Assembly (NCBI GenBank): GCA_002029295.1
Contig: MZGW01000003.1
Location: 1-64,000, forward strand
DNA length: 64,000 nucleotides
Direction of reading: 5' to 3'
Origin: Alkalithermobacter paradoxus
Lineage (GTDB): Bacteria > Bacillota > Clostridia > Peptostreptococcales > Peptostreptococcaceae
A program made the translations under genes and the position numbers. The notes beneath the pieces were generated by a model. That model had not been told where the DNA came from. It saw only the letters and a program-made list of their open reading frames with translations, and made no database searches. The stretch's first letter is position 1. Every line of letters begins with the position of its first letter. Shown one piece after another: positions 1 to 8,885 of the stretch.

Positions 1-345
<345 letters not shown>

Positions 346-445
346 AATTTGGCTCATATGAGCTGACTTTATGGTTAATTGAATTACTATTCGTCTGCTG
401 TTTAATTTTCAATGTTCTTTTGTCCTTCTCTCAAGGACAAGTAAT

Positions 446-474
446 ACTATACCACCATTCAAAAATATTGTCAA
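446..474 (-). promoter_or_regulatory. Sigma-A promoter of the rRNA operon
   Basis: Minus strand shows TTGACA (474-469), a 17-nt spacer and TATAGT (451-446), upstream of the 16S gene. Downstream, the leader has a short hairpin (about 423-440, GTCCTT/AAGGAC arms) and an A-rich TTGAAAATTAAACAG tract of the kind found in clostridial rRNA leaders. Near-consensus elements with optimal spacing fit a strong rRNA promoter. Confidence 0.85.
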
Positions 475-500
475 CATTTTTTATTATATTTTTTTCTAAG

Positions 501-529
501 TACATTTTGATATTTGATTTCATACCTTA
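501..529 (+). promoter_or_regulatory. Sigma-K-like (mother-cell sporulation) promoter
   Basis: TACA (501-504), a 16-nt spacer, then CATACCTTA (521-529) matches the Bacillus sigma-K pattern (HACM, 16-17 nt, CATANNNTA). It lies 27 nt upstream of the GTG start of the small proline-rich protein, leaving a very short 5' UTR that holds the AGGAGG site. Inferred from consensus only. Confidence 0.5.
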
Positions 530-555
530 ATATTAGGAAAGGAGGTGTTAAATTA

Positions 556-858
556 GTGTATTATTATAGCCAAATGCCTAAACCACCGAAAGGTCCTCCA
601 CCTTCGTTCACACCTAAGAAATCATCTGGTTCTAAACTTAAATTAGGTCCAGGTCCTAGCCCAATGGCTGTTGATCCTGGAAGTATAAGGTTTTGCCTTT
701 ACAAATTCACATATATCTGGCTTAGAGACGGTCGTGGATTTTGGACATTTTTAATGTATGTAGGGCCACGTTCTGTATCTGGTTTTAGATGGCAAAGAAA
801 TAGATGGGTTTTCTTTGGAACCGATCTAAGAAATATAGATTCTTTCTTCTGTAAATAA
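556..858 (+). CDS. Small proline-rich clostridial protein, function unknown
   Basis: About 100 residues. I chose the GTG at 556 because a strong GGAGG lies 10 nt upstream; an in-frame ATG at 514 has no ribosome binding site. The N-terminal ~35 residues are low complexity and rich in Pro, Lys, Ser and Gly (PKPPKGPPPSFTP). The C-terminal ~60 residues are aromatic- and Arg-rich (YIWLRDGRGFW, then WVFFGTDLRNIDSFFC), with one Cys near the start of this domain and one at the very end. Small proteins of this layout are familiar from clostridial genomes but have no assigned function. There is no signal peptide or obvious membrane helix. A sigma-K-like promoter directly upstream suggests mother-cell expression and a possible spore surface role; this is inference. 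A terminator shared with topB follows. Confidence 0.75.
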   Translation: MYYYSQMPKPPKGPPPSFTPKKSSGSKLKLGPGPSPMAVDPGSIRFCLYKFTYIWLRDGRGFWTFLMYVGPRSVSGFRWQRNRWVFFGTDLRNIDSFFCK

Positions 859-898
859 TAAATAATGAGATGTCAATTTTGACATCTCATTATTTATT
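857..898. terminator. Bidirectional terminator between the small protein gene and topB
   Basis: Perfect 20-bp inverted repeat (857-876 / 879-898) with a 2-nt centre between two convergent genes. The topB stop codon lies inside one arm. The arms are AT-rich at their base, so each direction ends in a U-rich tract. Confidence 0.8.
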
Positions 899-2881
899 GC
901 TATTTGGTATAAGAGAAAATGAACTAATTAAGCTTGCACTATTATTAATAGTTAATACTCTCTCTACATTCTTTTTTATATATGACTCTAGCTTTACCAT
1001 ATACTCATCGGCATTTATTTCTCCACTACATACCATGCTCAATCCCTTTTCCCAACTAGCTGTAAGTTCTGGTTTTAGTAAGGTTGGAATAGAGGCTTTG
1101 ACTACATTGTATATCATCTCTCCTATAGGAGTAGGTGTTAATATCTGAGTTTTTGTATCTAGGCTAATGTAGTCTATTTTTTCTAGTTTCTTAAGTATCT
1201 CTGCTCTAGTAGCACTTGTTCCTATACCACTTCCTTTGATTTCTTCTCTTAATTCTTCATCTTCAATTAGCTTCCCCGCATTCTCCATTGCAAGAATTAT
1301 AGACCCAGAGCTATATCTTTTAGGTGGAGATGTTTCACTTTCTTTTATTCTCGATTTCAATATGTTAACTTCCTGATTCTTCTTTAGCTTTTTAAGAACC
1401 TCTAGTTTGTCAGTCTTAGAATCTGAATTTGATCTATTCTCATTTAAAACATCTAAATATCCATATTGTACACATATTTTGGATGTAGTAAAGAAGTTCT
1501 CTTCTCCTACACTCGTAGTAATTGATAATTTGCTAAATATTGCAGGAGGATAAAAAATCGCTAGAAATCTTCTTACTATCATAATATATACAGCTTTACT
1601 TTTATCATGAAGTTTATTGAAATTATCTAACCCTTGACCTGTAGGTATAATAGCGTAGTGGTCTGTGATTGCCTTGTCATTAACGTACCTTGTTTTTTCT
1701 ATATTTGTAAACAACTTCTCAGCTATTATTTTATTTATAAAATAATCAATATTTCCATTTTCTTTACTTAGTAGACATACACTTTTCATGTTAGATAATC
1801 CATTTATATTTTTTATAAGCTCTTTAGCTACAGCTGTTGATAAAACTCTAGCATCTGTTCTTGGGTATGTTATCATTTTCTTTTCGTAAAGTTCTTGAGC
1901 AATTTTAAGTGTTTCATCTGGGCTTAGCTTCAGTCTTTTAGAACATTCATTTTGTAGCTCAGCTAAATTATAAAGAAGAGGTGGATTTTTCTTTTCCTGC
2001 TTCTTTTTTATATCTTTTATTACTGCAGTAGTATTTTCTTTTGTAATCTCATCTATAAAGCTTTGAGCATATTCTTTTTTCTTAAATCCTGAGTCGCTAA
2101 AAAGCAGATTAGACATATGATATTTCGATCCTTCTACAGCTTTCCATTCACCATCGTAATCTAATGAATTATTAAACTGGAAATCAAAAATTATTTTATA
2201 ATAAGGAGTTTTTACAAATTCTCTTATCTCTCTTTCTCTTTGAACAATCATCCCCAAAACACATGTCATTACTCTACCAACAGCAATAACAGTATATTTG
2301 CTGTTAATATAAGAACTAATAACACTTCCATATCTAAGAGTTAATAATCTAGAAAAATTTATTCCCATCAAATAGTCTTCTTTTGCTCTTAGATATGCAG
2401 CACTTGAAAGATTATCATATTCAGATAATAGCTTAGCATTTTTTATTCCTTTTCTTATTTCATCTTCAGTCTGGGAATCAATCCATACTCTTTTTCTTAT
2501 TTTATTTTTTACGCCTACCATATCTTCTACTAATCTATATATATACTCTCCTTCTCTTCCCGAGTCTGTACATACATATATAGTTGATACATCTTCTCTT
2601 TTCATTTGATCTTTTATTACTTGAAACTGATTTTTAACAGAATCTATTACTTCATACTTGAATTGCTTAGGTATAAATGGAAGGTCCTTTAATGACCACT
2701 TTTTATACTTTGGATCGTATTTTTCTGGATAGCACATGGTAACTAGATGTCCTACACACCATGTTATTATAGCTTTGTCTGATTCTATATACCCATTTTT
2801 CTTTGATCCTTTGATATTTAGTGCTTTTGCAAATTCTATTGCGACACTAGGTTTCTCTGTTATAAATAATGCTTTACTCAT
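890..2881 (-). CDS. topB: DNA topoisomerase III (type IA)
   Basis: 663 residues, near the family length. It relaxes negative supercoils and decatenates DNA by single-strand passage. An N-terminal Toprim domain shows FITEKPSVA (Glu at 9) and the acidic metal motif TDSGREGEY (about 105-113). The catalytic tyrosine is Y339 in MITYPRTDAR. A C-terminal core segment follows (SGIGTSATRAEI, about 560-571). Compared with E. coli TopB, the C-terminus is short and lacks zinc fingers, as is common in Firmicutes TopB. The start at 2881 follows an AGAAGTG-type site. It appears to be a single-gene unit, convergent with the gene at 556 and separated from etfA by that gene's terminator. Confidence 0.95.
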   Translation of the reverse strand: MSKALFITEKPSVAIEFAKALNIKGSKKNGYIESDKAIITWCVGHLVTMCYPEKYDPKYKKWSLKDLPFIPKQFKYEVIDSVKNQFQVIKDQMKREDVSTIYVCTDSGREGEYIYRLVEDMVGVKNKIRKRVWIDSQTEDEIRKGIKNAKLLSEYDNLSSAAYLRAKEDYLMGINFSRLLTLRYGSVISSYINSKYTVIAVGRVMTCVLGMIVQREREIREFVKTPYYKIIFDFQFNNSLDYDGEWKAVEGSKYHMSNLLFSDSGFKKKEYAQSFIDEITKENTTAVIKDIKKKQEKKNPPLLYNLAELQNECSKRLKLSPDETLKIAQELYEKKMITYPRTDARVLSTAVAKELIKNINGLSNMKSVCLLSKENGNIDYFINKIIAEKLFTNIEKTRYVNDKAITDHYAIIPTGQGLDNFNKLHDKSKAVYIMIVRRFLAIFYPPAIFSKLSITTSVGEENFFTTSKICVQYGYLDVLNENRSNSDSKTDKLEVLKKLKKNQEVNILKSRIKESETSPPKRYSSGSIILAMENAGKLIEDEELREEIKGSGIGTSATRAEILKKLEKIDYISLDTKTQILTPTPIGEMIYNVVKASIPTLLKPELTASWEKGLSMVCSGEINADEYMVKLESYIKKNVERVLTINNSASLISSFSLIPNSNK

Positions 2882-2942
2882 ATAAACACTTCTCTTTCGT
2901 TTGATTCTTTGTATTTAATCATTCTAACAGAATTGTATATTA

Positions 2943-2974
2943 AAAAAAAGCTACCTAAAGTTTTAGGCAGCTTA
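2943..2974 (-). terminator. Intrinsic terminator after etfA
   Basis: On the minus strand, a 12-bp stem (arms 2963-2974 and 2949-2960, one wobble pair) is followed by a run of eight T, directly after the etfA stop codon. Confidence 0.9.
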
Positions 2975-2979
2975 TATGT

Positions 2980-3981
2980 CTATTTCTGATTTTTGAAATT
3001 ATCTATTAATGAAGAAACAACTTGATTAGCATCTGCTACTATTCCAACATCAGCTACTTCAAATATAGGAGCATTAGGATTGTTGTTTATAGCTACTATA
3101 AAGTCTGACTCTTCCATTCCTGCTATATGTTGTATAGCTCCTGATATTCCGCAAGCTATATAAAGATTAGGCCTTACAGTTTTTCCAGTTTGACCTACTT
3201 GACTATTTTTATCTATCCAGCCTGCATCTACTACTGCACGTGATCCTGATACTACTCCCCCTAAGGTATCTGCAAGTTCTCTAAGCTTATCTATATTTTC
3301 TTTTTTACCTATTCCTCTACCCGCAGATACCAACACATTAGCATCTTCTATATTTATTTTATTCTTTTCTTCTCTAACAACCTCTAGTATTTCTACATTA
3401 ATATCTTCATCATTTATTTCTATACTAAATTCTTCTACATTACCTTTTCTACTTTCATCTTTTTCTAATTTTTGCATAACTCCAGGTCTTACTGTTGACA
3501 TTTGTGGTCTATGATCCGGGCATATTATTGTTGCCATTATATTTCCACCAAATGCAGGTCTTGTCATAAGTATATTATTACTTTCATCCTCAACATCTAT
3601 ACTAGTGCAATCTGCTGTAAGTCCTGTCTTTACTCTAGCAGCTATTCTAGGAGCTAAATCTCTTCCTATAGCTGTAGCTCCTATCAATACTACATTAGGC
3701 TTTTTCTCTTTTATTAGTGTAGATACTACCTTAGTATATGGCTCTGTCATATATATATTTAGCTTTTCATCTTCAACTATAATCACGTTGTCAGCACCAT
3801 AGTATATAAGTTCTTCTTTTTTATCATTTATATTATGTCCTACCAATATAGCAGTCAATTCTTCTCCGAGCTTATCTGCTATTTCTCTTCCCTTTCCTAA
3901 AAGTTCAAGCCCAACCTTTTGTAAATTTCCATCTCTTTGCTCTATAAATACCCAAACTCCCTTATATTCTAAAAGATTCAA
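2980..3981 (-). CDS. etfA: Electron transfer flavoprotein, alpha subunit
   Basis: 333 residues. EtfA binds FAD and, with EtfB, carries electrons to or from the acyl-CoA dehydrogenase encoded upstream. The N-terminal half is the ETF adenine-nucleotide-hydrolase-like fold; the C-terminal FAD domain shows the ETF-alpha signature (SAGRGIGKKEN, then SGSRAVVDAGW, GQTGKTVRPNLY, CGISGAIQH, NNNPNAPIF). The start is a TTG preceded by GGGGGG. It follows etfB by 22 nt and ends at a strong terminator, so it is the last gene of acd-etfB-etfA. In clostridia such sets form electron-bifurcating Bcd/Etf complexes that couple crotonyl-CoA reduction to ferredoxin reduction; bifurcation here is inferred from context and not shown by the sequence alone. 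Confidence 0.95.
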   Translation of the reverse strand: MNLLEYKGVWVFIEQRDGNLQKVGLELLGKGREIADKLGEELTAILVGHNINDKKEELIYYGADNVIIVEDEKLNIYMTEPYTKVVSTLIKEKKPNVVLIGATAIGRDLAPRIAARVKTGLTADCTSIDVEDESNNILMTRPAFGGNIMATIICPDHRPQMSTVRPGVMQKLEKDESRKGNVEEFSIEINDEDINVEILEVVREEKNKINIEDANVLVSAGRGIGKKENIDKLRELADTLGGVVSGSRAVVDAGWIDKNSQVGQTGKTVRPNLYIACGISGAIQHIAGMEESDFIVAINNNPNAPIFEVADVGIVADANQVVSSLIDNFKNQK

Positions 3982-4003
3982 GATTATCCCCCCATATTAA
4001 AAA

Positions 4004-4786
4004 TTATATTATGTACTTTTCTTTGAGTTTTTCTATAATTATATTAGCTCCCTCTTTAGGGTTAACATTAAATACCTTACCAGCTGCTTTAGCTCCTTTT
4101 GTAAACGATTTTTTCACCTTTGTTGGAGACCCCTTAAGCCCTATATTAGAAGTATCTACATCTATATCTTGAAGGTTCCATATTTCAACTTCCTTTTCTC
4201 TATAAGCATCAAATATTCCTGAAATGGACATATATCTTGGATCGTTCATTTCTTTAAGAGTAGTTATTAAACATGGCATTTTCACCTTTATAATGTGATA
4301 TCCATCTTCGAATACCCTTTTTAGTATAAGATATTTATCATCTTTCTTAAGATCTTCAACATAACTTACATGAGGTAGATTTAGATGCTCTGCTATCTGC
4401 GGCCCAACTTGTGCTGTATCTCCATCTATTGCTTGTCTTCCAGCTATTATTAGATCATAATTTAGTTTTTTTAGTGCTCCTGCCAGTGTAGATGAGGTAG
4501 CCCAAGTATCAGCTCCTGCAAATGCTCTATCAGTAAGTAAAATCGCTCTATCAGCTCCCATAGCTAAAGCTTCTCTTAAAGCAGCATCAGCCTGCATAGG
4601 CCCCATAGTAATAACAGTAACATTTGCACCGAATTCATCCTTAAGTTTTAGTGCTGCTTCAAGACCACTTTTATCATCAGGATTTATTATGCTTGGAACC
4701 CCATCTCTTATTAATGTACCTGTTTTTGGGTCTAATTTTACTTCTGTTGTATCTGGAACCTGTTTTATGCAAACAACTATATTCAT
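4004..4786 (-). CDS. etfB: Electron transfer flavoprotein, beta subunit
   Basis: 260 residues, typical of clostridial EtfB. It starts MNIVVCIKQVPDTTEVKLD and carries the nucleotide-binding loop AIDGDTAQVGPQ (about 125-136) and the family segment near VEDLKKDDKYLILKR. The ATG at 4786 has a good AGGAGG upstream. It sits 30 nt after the acyl-CoA dehydrogenase gene and 22 nt before etfA, so all three are probably co-transcribed. In bifurcating homologues the beta subunit holds the NADH-oxidising FAD; whether this one bifurcates cannot be settled by eye. Confidence 0.95.
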   Translation of the reverse strand: MNIVVCIKQVPDTTEVKLDPKTGTLIRDGVPSIINPDDKSGLEAALKLKDEFGANVTVITMGPMQADAALREALAMGADRAILLTDRAFAGADTWATSSTLAGALKKLNYDLIIAGRQAIDGDTAQVGPQIAEHLNLPHVSYVEDLKKDDKYLILKRVFEDGYHIIKVKMPCLITTLKEMNDPRYMSISGIFDAYREKEVEIWNLQDIDVDTSNIGLKGSPTKVKKSFTKGAKAAGKVFNVNPKEGANIIIEKLKEKYII

Positions 4787-4816
4787 TCTAAAACCTCCTT
4801 AATGATTTGTAGTTTA

Positions 4817-5956
4817 TTATTTCAAAAGGTGTGCAGAGATTACCATTTTCTGTACTTCCGAAGTTCCTTCGTATATTTCTGTAATCTTTGCATCTCTCAT
4901 CATTCTTTCAACTGGATATTCTCTTGTGTAACCATATCCACCATGAAGCTGAACTGCTTTTGTAGTAACCTCCATAGCTGTTTCAGATGCAAACAGTTTA
5001 GCCATGGCAGCTTCCTTTGAGTAAGATAAATTATTATCTTTATTCTTAGCAGCTTTGTACACCAAAAGTCTTGACGCTTCTACTTTTGTATCCATATCTG
5101 CAAGTTGGAATTGAGTATTTTGGAAGTATGAAATAGGCTTTCCAAACTGTCTTCTTTCCTTTACATACTTAACAGTTTCATCTAATGCTCCTTGGGCTAT
5201 ACCAAGTGCCTGAGCTGCTATACCAATTCTACCTCCATCTAAAGTTTTCATAGCTATCTTAAACCCTTGACCTTCTTTTCCAAGTAAATTTTCTTTAGGT
5301 ATCCTACAATTTTCAAATATAAGCTCACAAGTTGAAGAACCCTTTATCCCAAGCTTTGACTCTTTTTTTCCTACACTGAATCCTTTCGCACTTGAATCAA
5401 CTATAAAGGCTGATATTCCTTTTGTTCCCTTAGATGGATCGGTCATAGCCATTACTACATAAATATCCGCATAACCAGCATTGGTTATAAATATCTTAGA
5501 ACCATTAAGTATGTACTCATCACCATCTAAAACCGCTGTTGTTTGCTGAGCTGAAGCATCTGTTCCTGCATTAGGTTCAGTCAATCCAAACGCTCCTATT
5601 TTCTCTCCTTTACAAAGTGAAACTAGATACTTTTGCTTTTGCTCTTCTGTTCCAAACTCAAATATAGGATTTGCACATAAAGATGTATGTGCAGATACTA
5701 TAACCCCTGTAGTTGCACATACTTTAGATAATTCTTCTACAGCCATAGCATAAGCTAGGTTGTCCCCTCCTTGACCTCCATATCTTTTTGGAAACGGTAT
5801 TCCAAAGAAGCCATATCTAGCAAGTTTTTTCACTGTTTGAATTGGAAATTCTTCATTTTCGTCAACTTCATGTGCATAGGGCTTCACTTCATTTTCTGTA
5901 AATTCTTTGTACATAGTTTTGAGCATTTTATGCTCTTTTGAAACGCAAAAATCCAT
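4817..5956 (-). CDS. Short-chain acyl-CoA dehydrogenase (butyryl-CoA dehydrogenase type)
   Basis: 379 residues, the standard ACAD length. It catalyses reversible alpha,beta-desaturation of short acyl-CoA esters, physiologically reduction of crotonyl-CoA to butyryl-CoA in clostridia. ACAD signatures: GAFGLTEPNAGTDAS (about 126-140), the helical FAD segment QFGKPISYFQNTQFQLADM, the QLHGGYGYTREYPVERMMRDA signature region near the C-terminus, and the catalytic Glu in EIYEGTSEVQ. The ATG at 5956 has a GGGGGGGAG site. Downstream etfB and etfA are its electron partners. Crotonase and hydroxybutyryl-CoA dehydrogenase genes are not in the window, so the pathway is completed elsewhere or the enzyme serves another short acyl-CoA. 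Confidence 0.92.
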   Translation of the reverse strand: MDFCVSKEHKMLKTMYKEFTENEVKPYAHEVDENEEFPIQTVKKLARYGFFGIPFPKRYGGQGGDNLAYAMAVEELSKVCATTGVIVSAHTSLCANPIFEFGTEEQKQKYLVSLCKGEKIGAFGLTEPNAGTDASAQQTTAVLDGDEYILNGSKIFITNAGYADIYVVMAMTDPSKGTKGISAFIVDSSAKGFSVGKKESKLGIKGSSTCELIFENCRIPKENLLGKEGQGFKIAMKTLDGGRIGIAAQALGIAQGALDETVKYVKERRQFGKPISYFQNTQFQLADMDTKVEASRLLVYKAAKNKDNNLSYSKEAAMAKLFASETAMEVTTKAVQLHGGYGYTREYPVERMMRDAKITEIYEGTSEVQKMVISAHLLK

Positions 5957-6065
5957 AATATCTCCCCCCCAAGTTATTTTTTTAACATAAAATATAGTAT
6001 GATTGGTTTAATTTATATTTAATTACTTATTTCAATAAATTCTATGCTTGTACCTGATGATAAAT

Positions 6066-6094
6066 TACAAAAAAACTGCTAAAATTAGCAGTTT
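6066..6094 (-). terminator. Intrinsic terminator after the thiolase gene
   Basis: A 10-bp stem (AAACTGCTAA / TTAGCAGTTT, 6085-6094 and 6073-6082) followed by T7 on the minus strand, overlapping the thiolase stop codon. It separates thl from the acd-etf unit. Confidence 0.9.
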
Positions 6095-7275
6095 CACCTT
6101 TCTATAATTATAGATGTTCCTTGTCCTCCACCTATACATAAGGTTGCAAGACCTGTTTTAACATCTCTTTTTATCATTTCGTATATCAATGTTACCAAAA
6201 TTCTAGCTCCAGATGCTCCAACGGGATGACCAAGTGCTATTGCTCCTCCATTTACATTTACTTTATTTTTGTCTAAATTTAAATCCTTAACAACAGCTAT
6301 CGATTGAGCTGCGAACGCTTCATTTGCTTCAATTAAGTCTATGTCTTCTATACTCATTTCTGCCTTTTTCAAAGCCTTTAGTGTAGCTGGAACTGGTCCA
6401 TATCCCATAATATTTGGATCAAGTCCACAAGATGCATACGATTTAATTGTTGCTAGAGGCTTTATCCCCATTTCATCAGCCTTTTCCTTTGACATAATTA
6501 CGAGCATTGCCGCACCGTCATTTATGCCTGATGCATTACCAGCTGTCACAGTTCCATCTTTTTTGAATGCAGGTCTTAATTTTGATAATTTTTCGATAGT
6601 CATTCCATGTTTTATGTACTCATCTTCACTTATCCTAACTACATCGCCTTTTCTTTGAGGAATATCTACACAAACTATCTCATCTTTAAACCTTCCATTT
6701 TTCTGAGCAGTTTCTGCTTTTAATTGGCTCTCAAGGGCAAACTTATCTTGTTCTTCTCTTGATATATTCCATTTTTCAGCTATATTTTCTGCAGTTATAC
6801 CCATATGGATATCGTTAAAGGCATCCGTTAATGCATCGTTAATCATACTATCAACAATCTTACTATCACCCATTTTCTGACCCCATCTAGCGTCTTTCAA
6901 TATATATGGGGCATTGCTCATACTCTCTGTTCCTCCCACCAAAGCTATATCACTATCCCCAAGTGCTATAAACTGAGCAGCCATACTTACAGACCTAAGG
7001 CCTGAACCACAAAGTTTATTTATTGTCATCGATGTAGTAGTTTCTGGTATTCCAGATCTTATAGCTATTTGTCTTGCTGGGTTTTGTCCAAGTCCAGTAG
7101 ATAGTATATTGCCTATTATTACATCATCAATAACTTCAGGGCTTATCCCAGCTCTTTTAATAGCTTCTTTAGCAGCTATTACACCTAAATCAACTGCCGA
7201 TAGTTTAGATAAGCTCCCCCCAAAACTACCTATAGGAGTTCTTGCAGCTCCTACTATTACAACTTCTCTCATCAT
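6094..7275 (-). CDS. thl: Acetyl-CoA C-acetyltransferase (thiolase)
   Basis: 393 residues. It condenses two acetyl-CoA to acetoacetyl-CoA or cleaves the reverse. Thiolase II hallmarks: nucleophilic Cys89 in [11 protein letters not shown], the signature [18 protein letters not shown] (catalytic His about 350), and the second Cys in TLCIGGGQG near the end. Two adjacent in-frame ATG codons (7275 and 7272) share one AGGGGG site, so the start is uncertain by one residue. Its own terminator makes it monocistronic even though acd, etfB and etfA follow. A perfect 20-bp inverted repeat spans its upstream region, one arm touching the ribosome binding site. Confidence 0.95.
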   Translation of the reverse strand: MMREVVIVGAARTPIGSFGGSLSKLSAVDLGVIAAKEAIKRAGISPEVIDDVIIGNILSTGLGQNPARQIAIRSGIPETTTSMTINKLCGSGLRSVSMAAQFIALGDSDIALVGGTESMSNAPYILKDARWGQKMGDSKIVDSMINDALTDAFNDIHMGITAENIAEKWNISREEQDKFALESQLKAETAQKNGRFKDEIVCVDIPQRKGDVVRISEDEYIKHGMTIEKLSKLRPAFKKDGTVTAGNASGINDGAAMLVIMSKEKADEMGIKPLATIKSYASCGLDPNIMGYGPVPATLKALKKAEMSIEDIDLIEANEAFAAQSIAVVKDLNLDKNKVNVNGGAIALGHPVGASGARILVTLIYEMIKRDVKTGLATLCIGGGQGTSIIIER

Positions 7276-7287
7276 AAGTATCCCCCT

Positions 7288-7377
7288 TTTATATAAAAAT
7301 TTTGATATACAATAATATCTATTCAGTTAAATAGTATTTTATTAGTTATTAATTATTTATCAAAATTTTTATATAAA
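7288..7377. repeat. Perfect 20-bp inverted repeat upstream of thl
   Basis: Arms 7288-7307 and 7358-7377 are perfect reverse complements, separated by 50 nt. The arm next to thl abuts the AGGGGG ribosome binding site. The loop is AT-rich and could hold the promoter. It may be an operator, a long-range mRNA hairpin or a relic of a small insertion. Confidence 0.7.
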
Positions 7378-7391
7378 ATTACCTATATAGC

Positions 7392-7424
7392 AAAAAAAAT
7401 CTCTGGATTTCTCCAGAGATTTTT
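7392..7424 (-). terminator. Intrinsic terminator after rplT
   Basis: A 13-bp stem (7412-7424 / 7395-7407, core CTCTGGA/TCCAGAG) with a T8 run on the minus strand, 6 nt past the rplT stop. Confidence 0.93.
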
Positions 7425-7429
7425 CAATA

Positions 7430-7789
7430 TTATGCTCCTAACTTTTGCTTAGCAGTTTCAACTAATTGCTTGAATCCTTCAGCATCGTTTATAGCCATTT
7501 CTGATAACATTTTTCTATTTATGTTAATTCCAGCTAACTTTAATCCATTTATAAGCTTAGAGTAAGATAATCCATTCATTCTTGCTCCAGCATTTATTCT
7601 TTGTATCCAAAGCTTTCTGAAATCTCTTTTCTTAAGCTTTCTACCTACATAAGCATGTCTTAAAGCTTTCATTACGAATTCATTAGCTGGTCTAAATAAT
7701 TTGCTTCTTGATCCTCTAAAACCTTTTGCAAGTTTTAATATTTTTTTATGTTTTTTACGAGCATTAACTGCTTTTTTTACTCTTGCCAT
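7430..7789 (-). CDS. rplT: Ribosomal protein L20
   Basis: 119 residues, the exact family length, with the L20 pattern from [18 protein letters not shown] through [15 protein letters not shown]. It is an early 23S rRNA-binding assembly protein of the 50S subunit and, in Bacillus, the autogenous repressor of its own operon through the leader RNA. It is the last gene of infC-rpmI-rplT, 30 nt after rpmI, with an AGGAGG site before ATG. Confidence 0.98.
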   Translation of the reverse strand: MARVKKAVNARKKHKKILKLAKGFRGSRSKLFRPANEFVMKALRHAYVGRKLKKRDFRKLWIQRINAGARMNGLSYSKLINGLKLAGININRKMLSEMAINDAEGFKQLVETAKQKLGA

Positions 7790-7819
7790 TATTATAACCT
7801 CCTTTGTCTATCCTAATCC

Positions 7820-8017
7820 TTATATATATGGTAGTAATGTAGCTATTCTTCTAGCATCTCCAGCACTTACTATTCCTGCTTTTCTAAGATTCATCTTAGT
7901 CTTAGCACTCTTCTTAGTTAGTATGTGTCTTCTGAAAGCCTTGCTTCTTTTTAATTTTCCACTAGCTGTAGCTTTAAATCTTTTAGCTGCTCCTTTGTGT
8001 GTTTTCATTTTTGGCAT
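7820..8017 (-). CDS. rpmI: Ribosomal protein L35
   Basis: 65 residues starting [20 protein letters not shown], the invariant N-terminus of L35. The protein is very basic and a small late component of the 50S subunit. It is the middle gene of infC-rpmI-rplT, 26 nt after infC, with a GAGAGGAGG ribosome binding site. Confidence 0.98.
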   Translation of the reverse strand: MPKMKTHKGAAKRFKATASGKLKRSKAFRRHILTKKSAKTKMNLRKAGIVSAGDARRIATLLPYI

Positions 8018-8043
8018 GTTAATTTCCTCCTCTCAAAATATCA

Positions 8044-8553
8044 TTACTTTGCCTTTGGATCTAATATTACAACTATATTATTCCCTTCAAGTCTTGGTGC
8101 TTTGTCTGGAACACCTGCATCTTTAATCATTTCTAAAAACTTATTTACAACTTGGAATCCTATATCTTTATGACCTAGCTCTCTTCCTCTGAATCTAACT
8201 ACAACCTTAACTTTATCTCCTTTTTCTAGGAATTTTTTAGCCTGGTTACCTTTAGTAGTCAGATCATGTTCTTCTATAACTGGTCTTAATCTGATTTCTT
8301 TTACATTTATAACTTTTTGCTTTTTCTTAGATTCTTTTTCTTTCTTAGACTGTTCGTATTTATATTTTCCAAAATCCATTATCTTGCAAACTGGTGGGTT
8401 TGCATTTGGAGATATCTTAACTAAATCTAAATTCTTTTGAGTAGCAATTAATTGAGCTTCTTTAGCTGACATTATTCCTAATTGCTCTCCTCCATCTAAT
8501 ATTACTCTTATTTCTTTGTCTCTTATTTGTTCATTAATTTGTACTTCTTTAAT
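8044..8553 (-). CDS. infC: Translation initiation factor IF-3, with ATT start codon
   Basis: About 169 residues. It binds the 30S subunit, blocks premature 50S joining and proofreads the start codon and initiator tRNA. I set the start at ATT 8553-8551 because GGAGG lies 9 nt upstream and the protein then begins IKEVQINEQIRDKEIRVI, where IF-3 homologues begin. An ATG further upstream (8625) would extend the protein through the leader terminator hairpin and is not credible. AUU starts are the classic infC feature that lets IF-3 repress its own translation. Family segments include VCKIMDFGKYKYEQSKK and the C-domain VVRFRGRELGHKDIG. It is the first gene of the operon. Confidence 0.95.
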   Translation of the reverse strand: MKEVQINEQIRDKEIRVILDGGEQLGIMSAKEAQLIATQKNLDLVKISPNANPPVCKIMDFGKYKYEQSKKEKESKKKQKVINVKEIRLRPVIEEHDLTTKGNQAKKFLEKGDKVKVVVRFRGRELGHKDIGFQVVNKFLEMIKDAGVPDKAPRLEGNNIVVILDPKAK

Positions 8554-8579
8554 AACAACGCACCTCCAGTGATACGAAA

Positions 8580-8705
8580 ATAAAAAGCGGATAGCATACG
8601 CCATCCGCTTAAATACACAACACAACTAAGAACATAAACATACTTAGCTATTAACCTTACAACGTAATCGTAAGGTGAGAAGCGGATAACTTCTGCTTGA
8701 TTTCA
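8580..8705 (-). promoter_or_regulatory. infC-rpmI-rplT leader with terminator/antiterminator (L20-leader type)
   Basis: The leader of about 150 nt holds an upstream hairpin (8678-8694, AGAAG/CTTCT arms enclosing a TTATCCG segment), a CCTTAC/GTAAGG hairpin (8655-8675) and an intrinsic terminator (8585-8610, AAGCGGAT/ATCCGCTT stem plus T run). The upstream TTATCCGCTT (8680-8690) is also complementary to the 5' arm of the terminator, giving a mutually exclusive antiterminator. This matches ribosomal-protein or IF-3 attenuation leaders of Firmicutes. The effector (L20 or another) is inferred from family knowledge. Confidence 0.8.
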
Positions 8706-8714
8706 CATAAAAAA

Positions 8715-8743
8715 ATTATATCATTCATATTTTGCATAGTCAA
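8715..8743 (-). promoter_or_regulatory. Sigma-A promoter of infC operon
   Basis: TTGACT (8743-8738), a 17-nt spacer and TATAAT (8720-8715) on the minus strand, about 10 nt before the leader structure. Confidence 0.85.
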
Positions 8744-8885
8744 TATATTTTTTTATTATTTTTATTTTAGAAAATTTATGAATAGGTTATTGCATTAAAT
8801 GGAAAAATTATTAACTAATATTCTATCATCTTTAGGAAAAAATAAAAACATAATAAAAATAAACCATTTTAAGAGGTGCATAATC

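Noticed and set aside
870..1148. Plus-strand frame following the small Pro-rich gene
   Set aside because: It is antisense to the 3' end of topB and begins inside the terminator.
8554..8625. Longer IF-3 starting at an upstream ATG
   Set aside because: The extension would be translated through the leader terminator hairpin, lacks a ribosome binding site and has no family counterpart.
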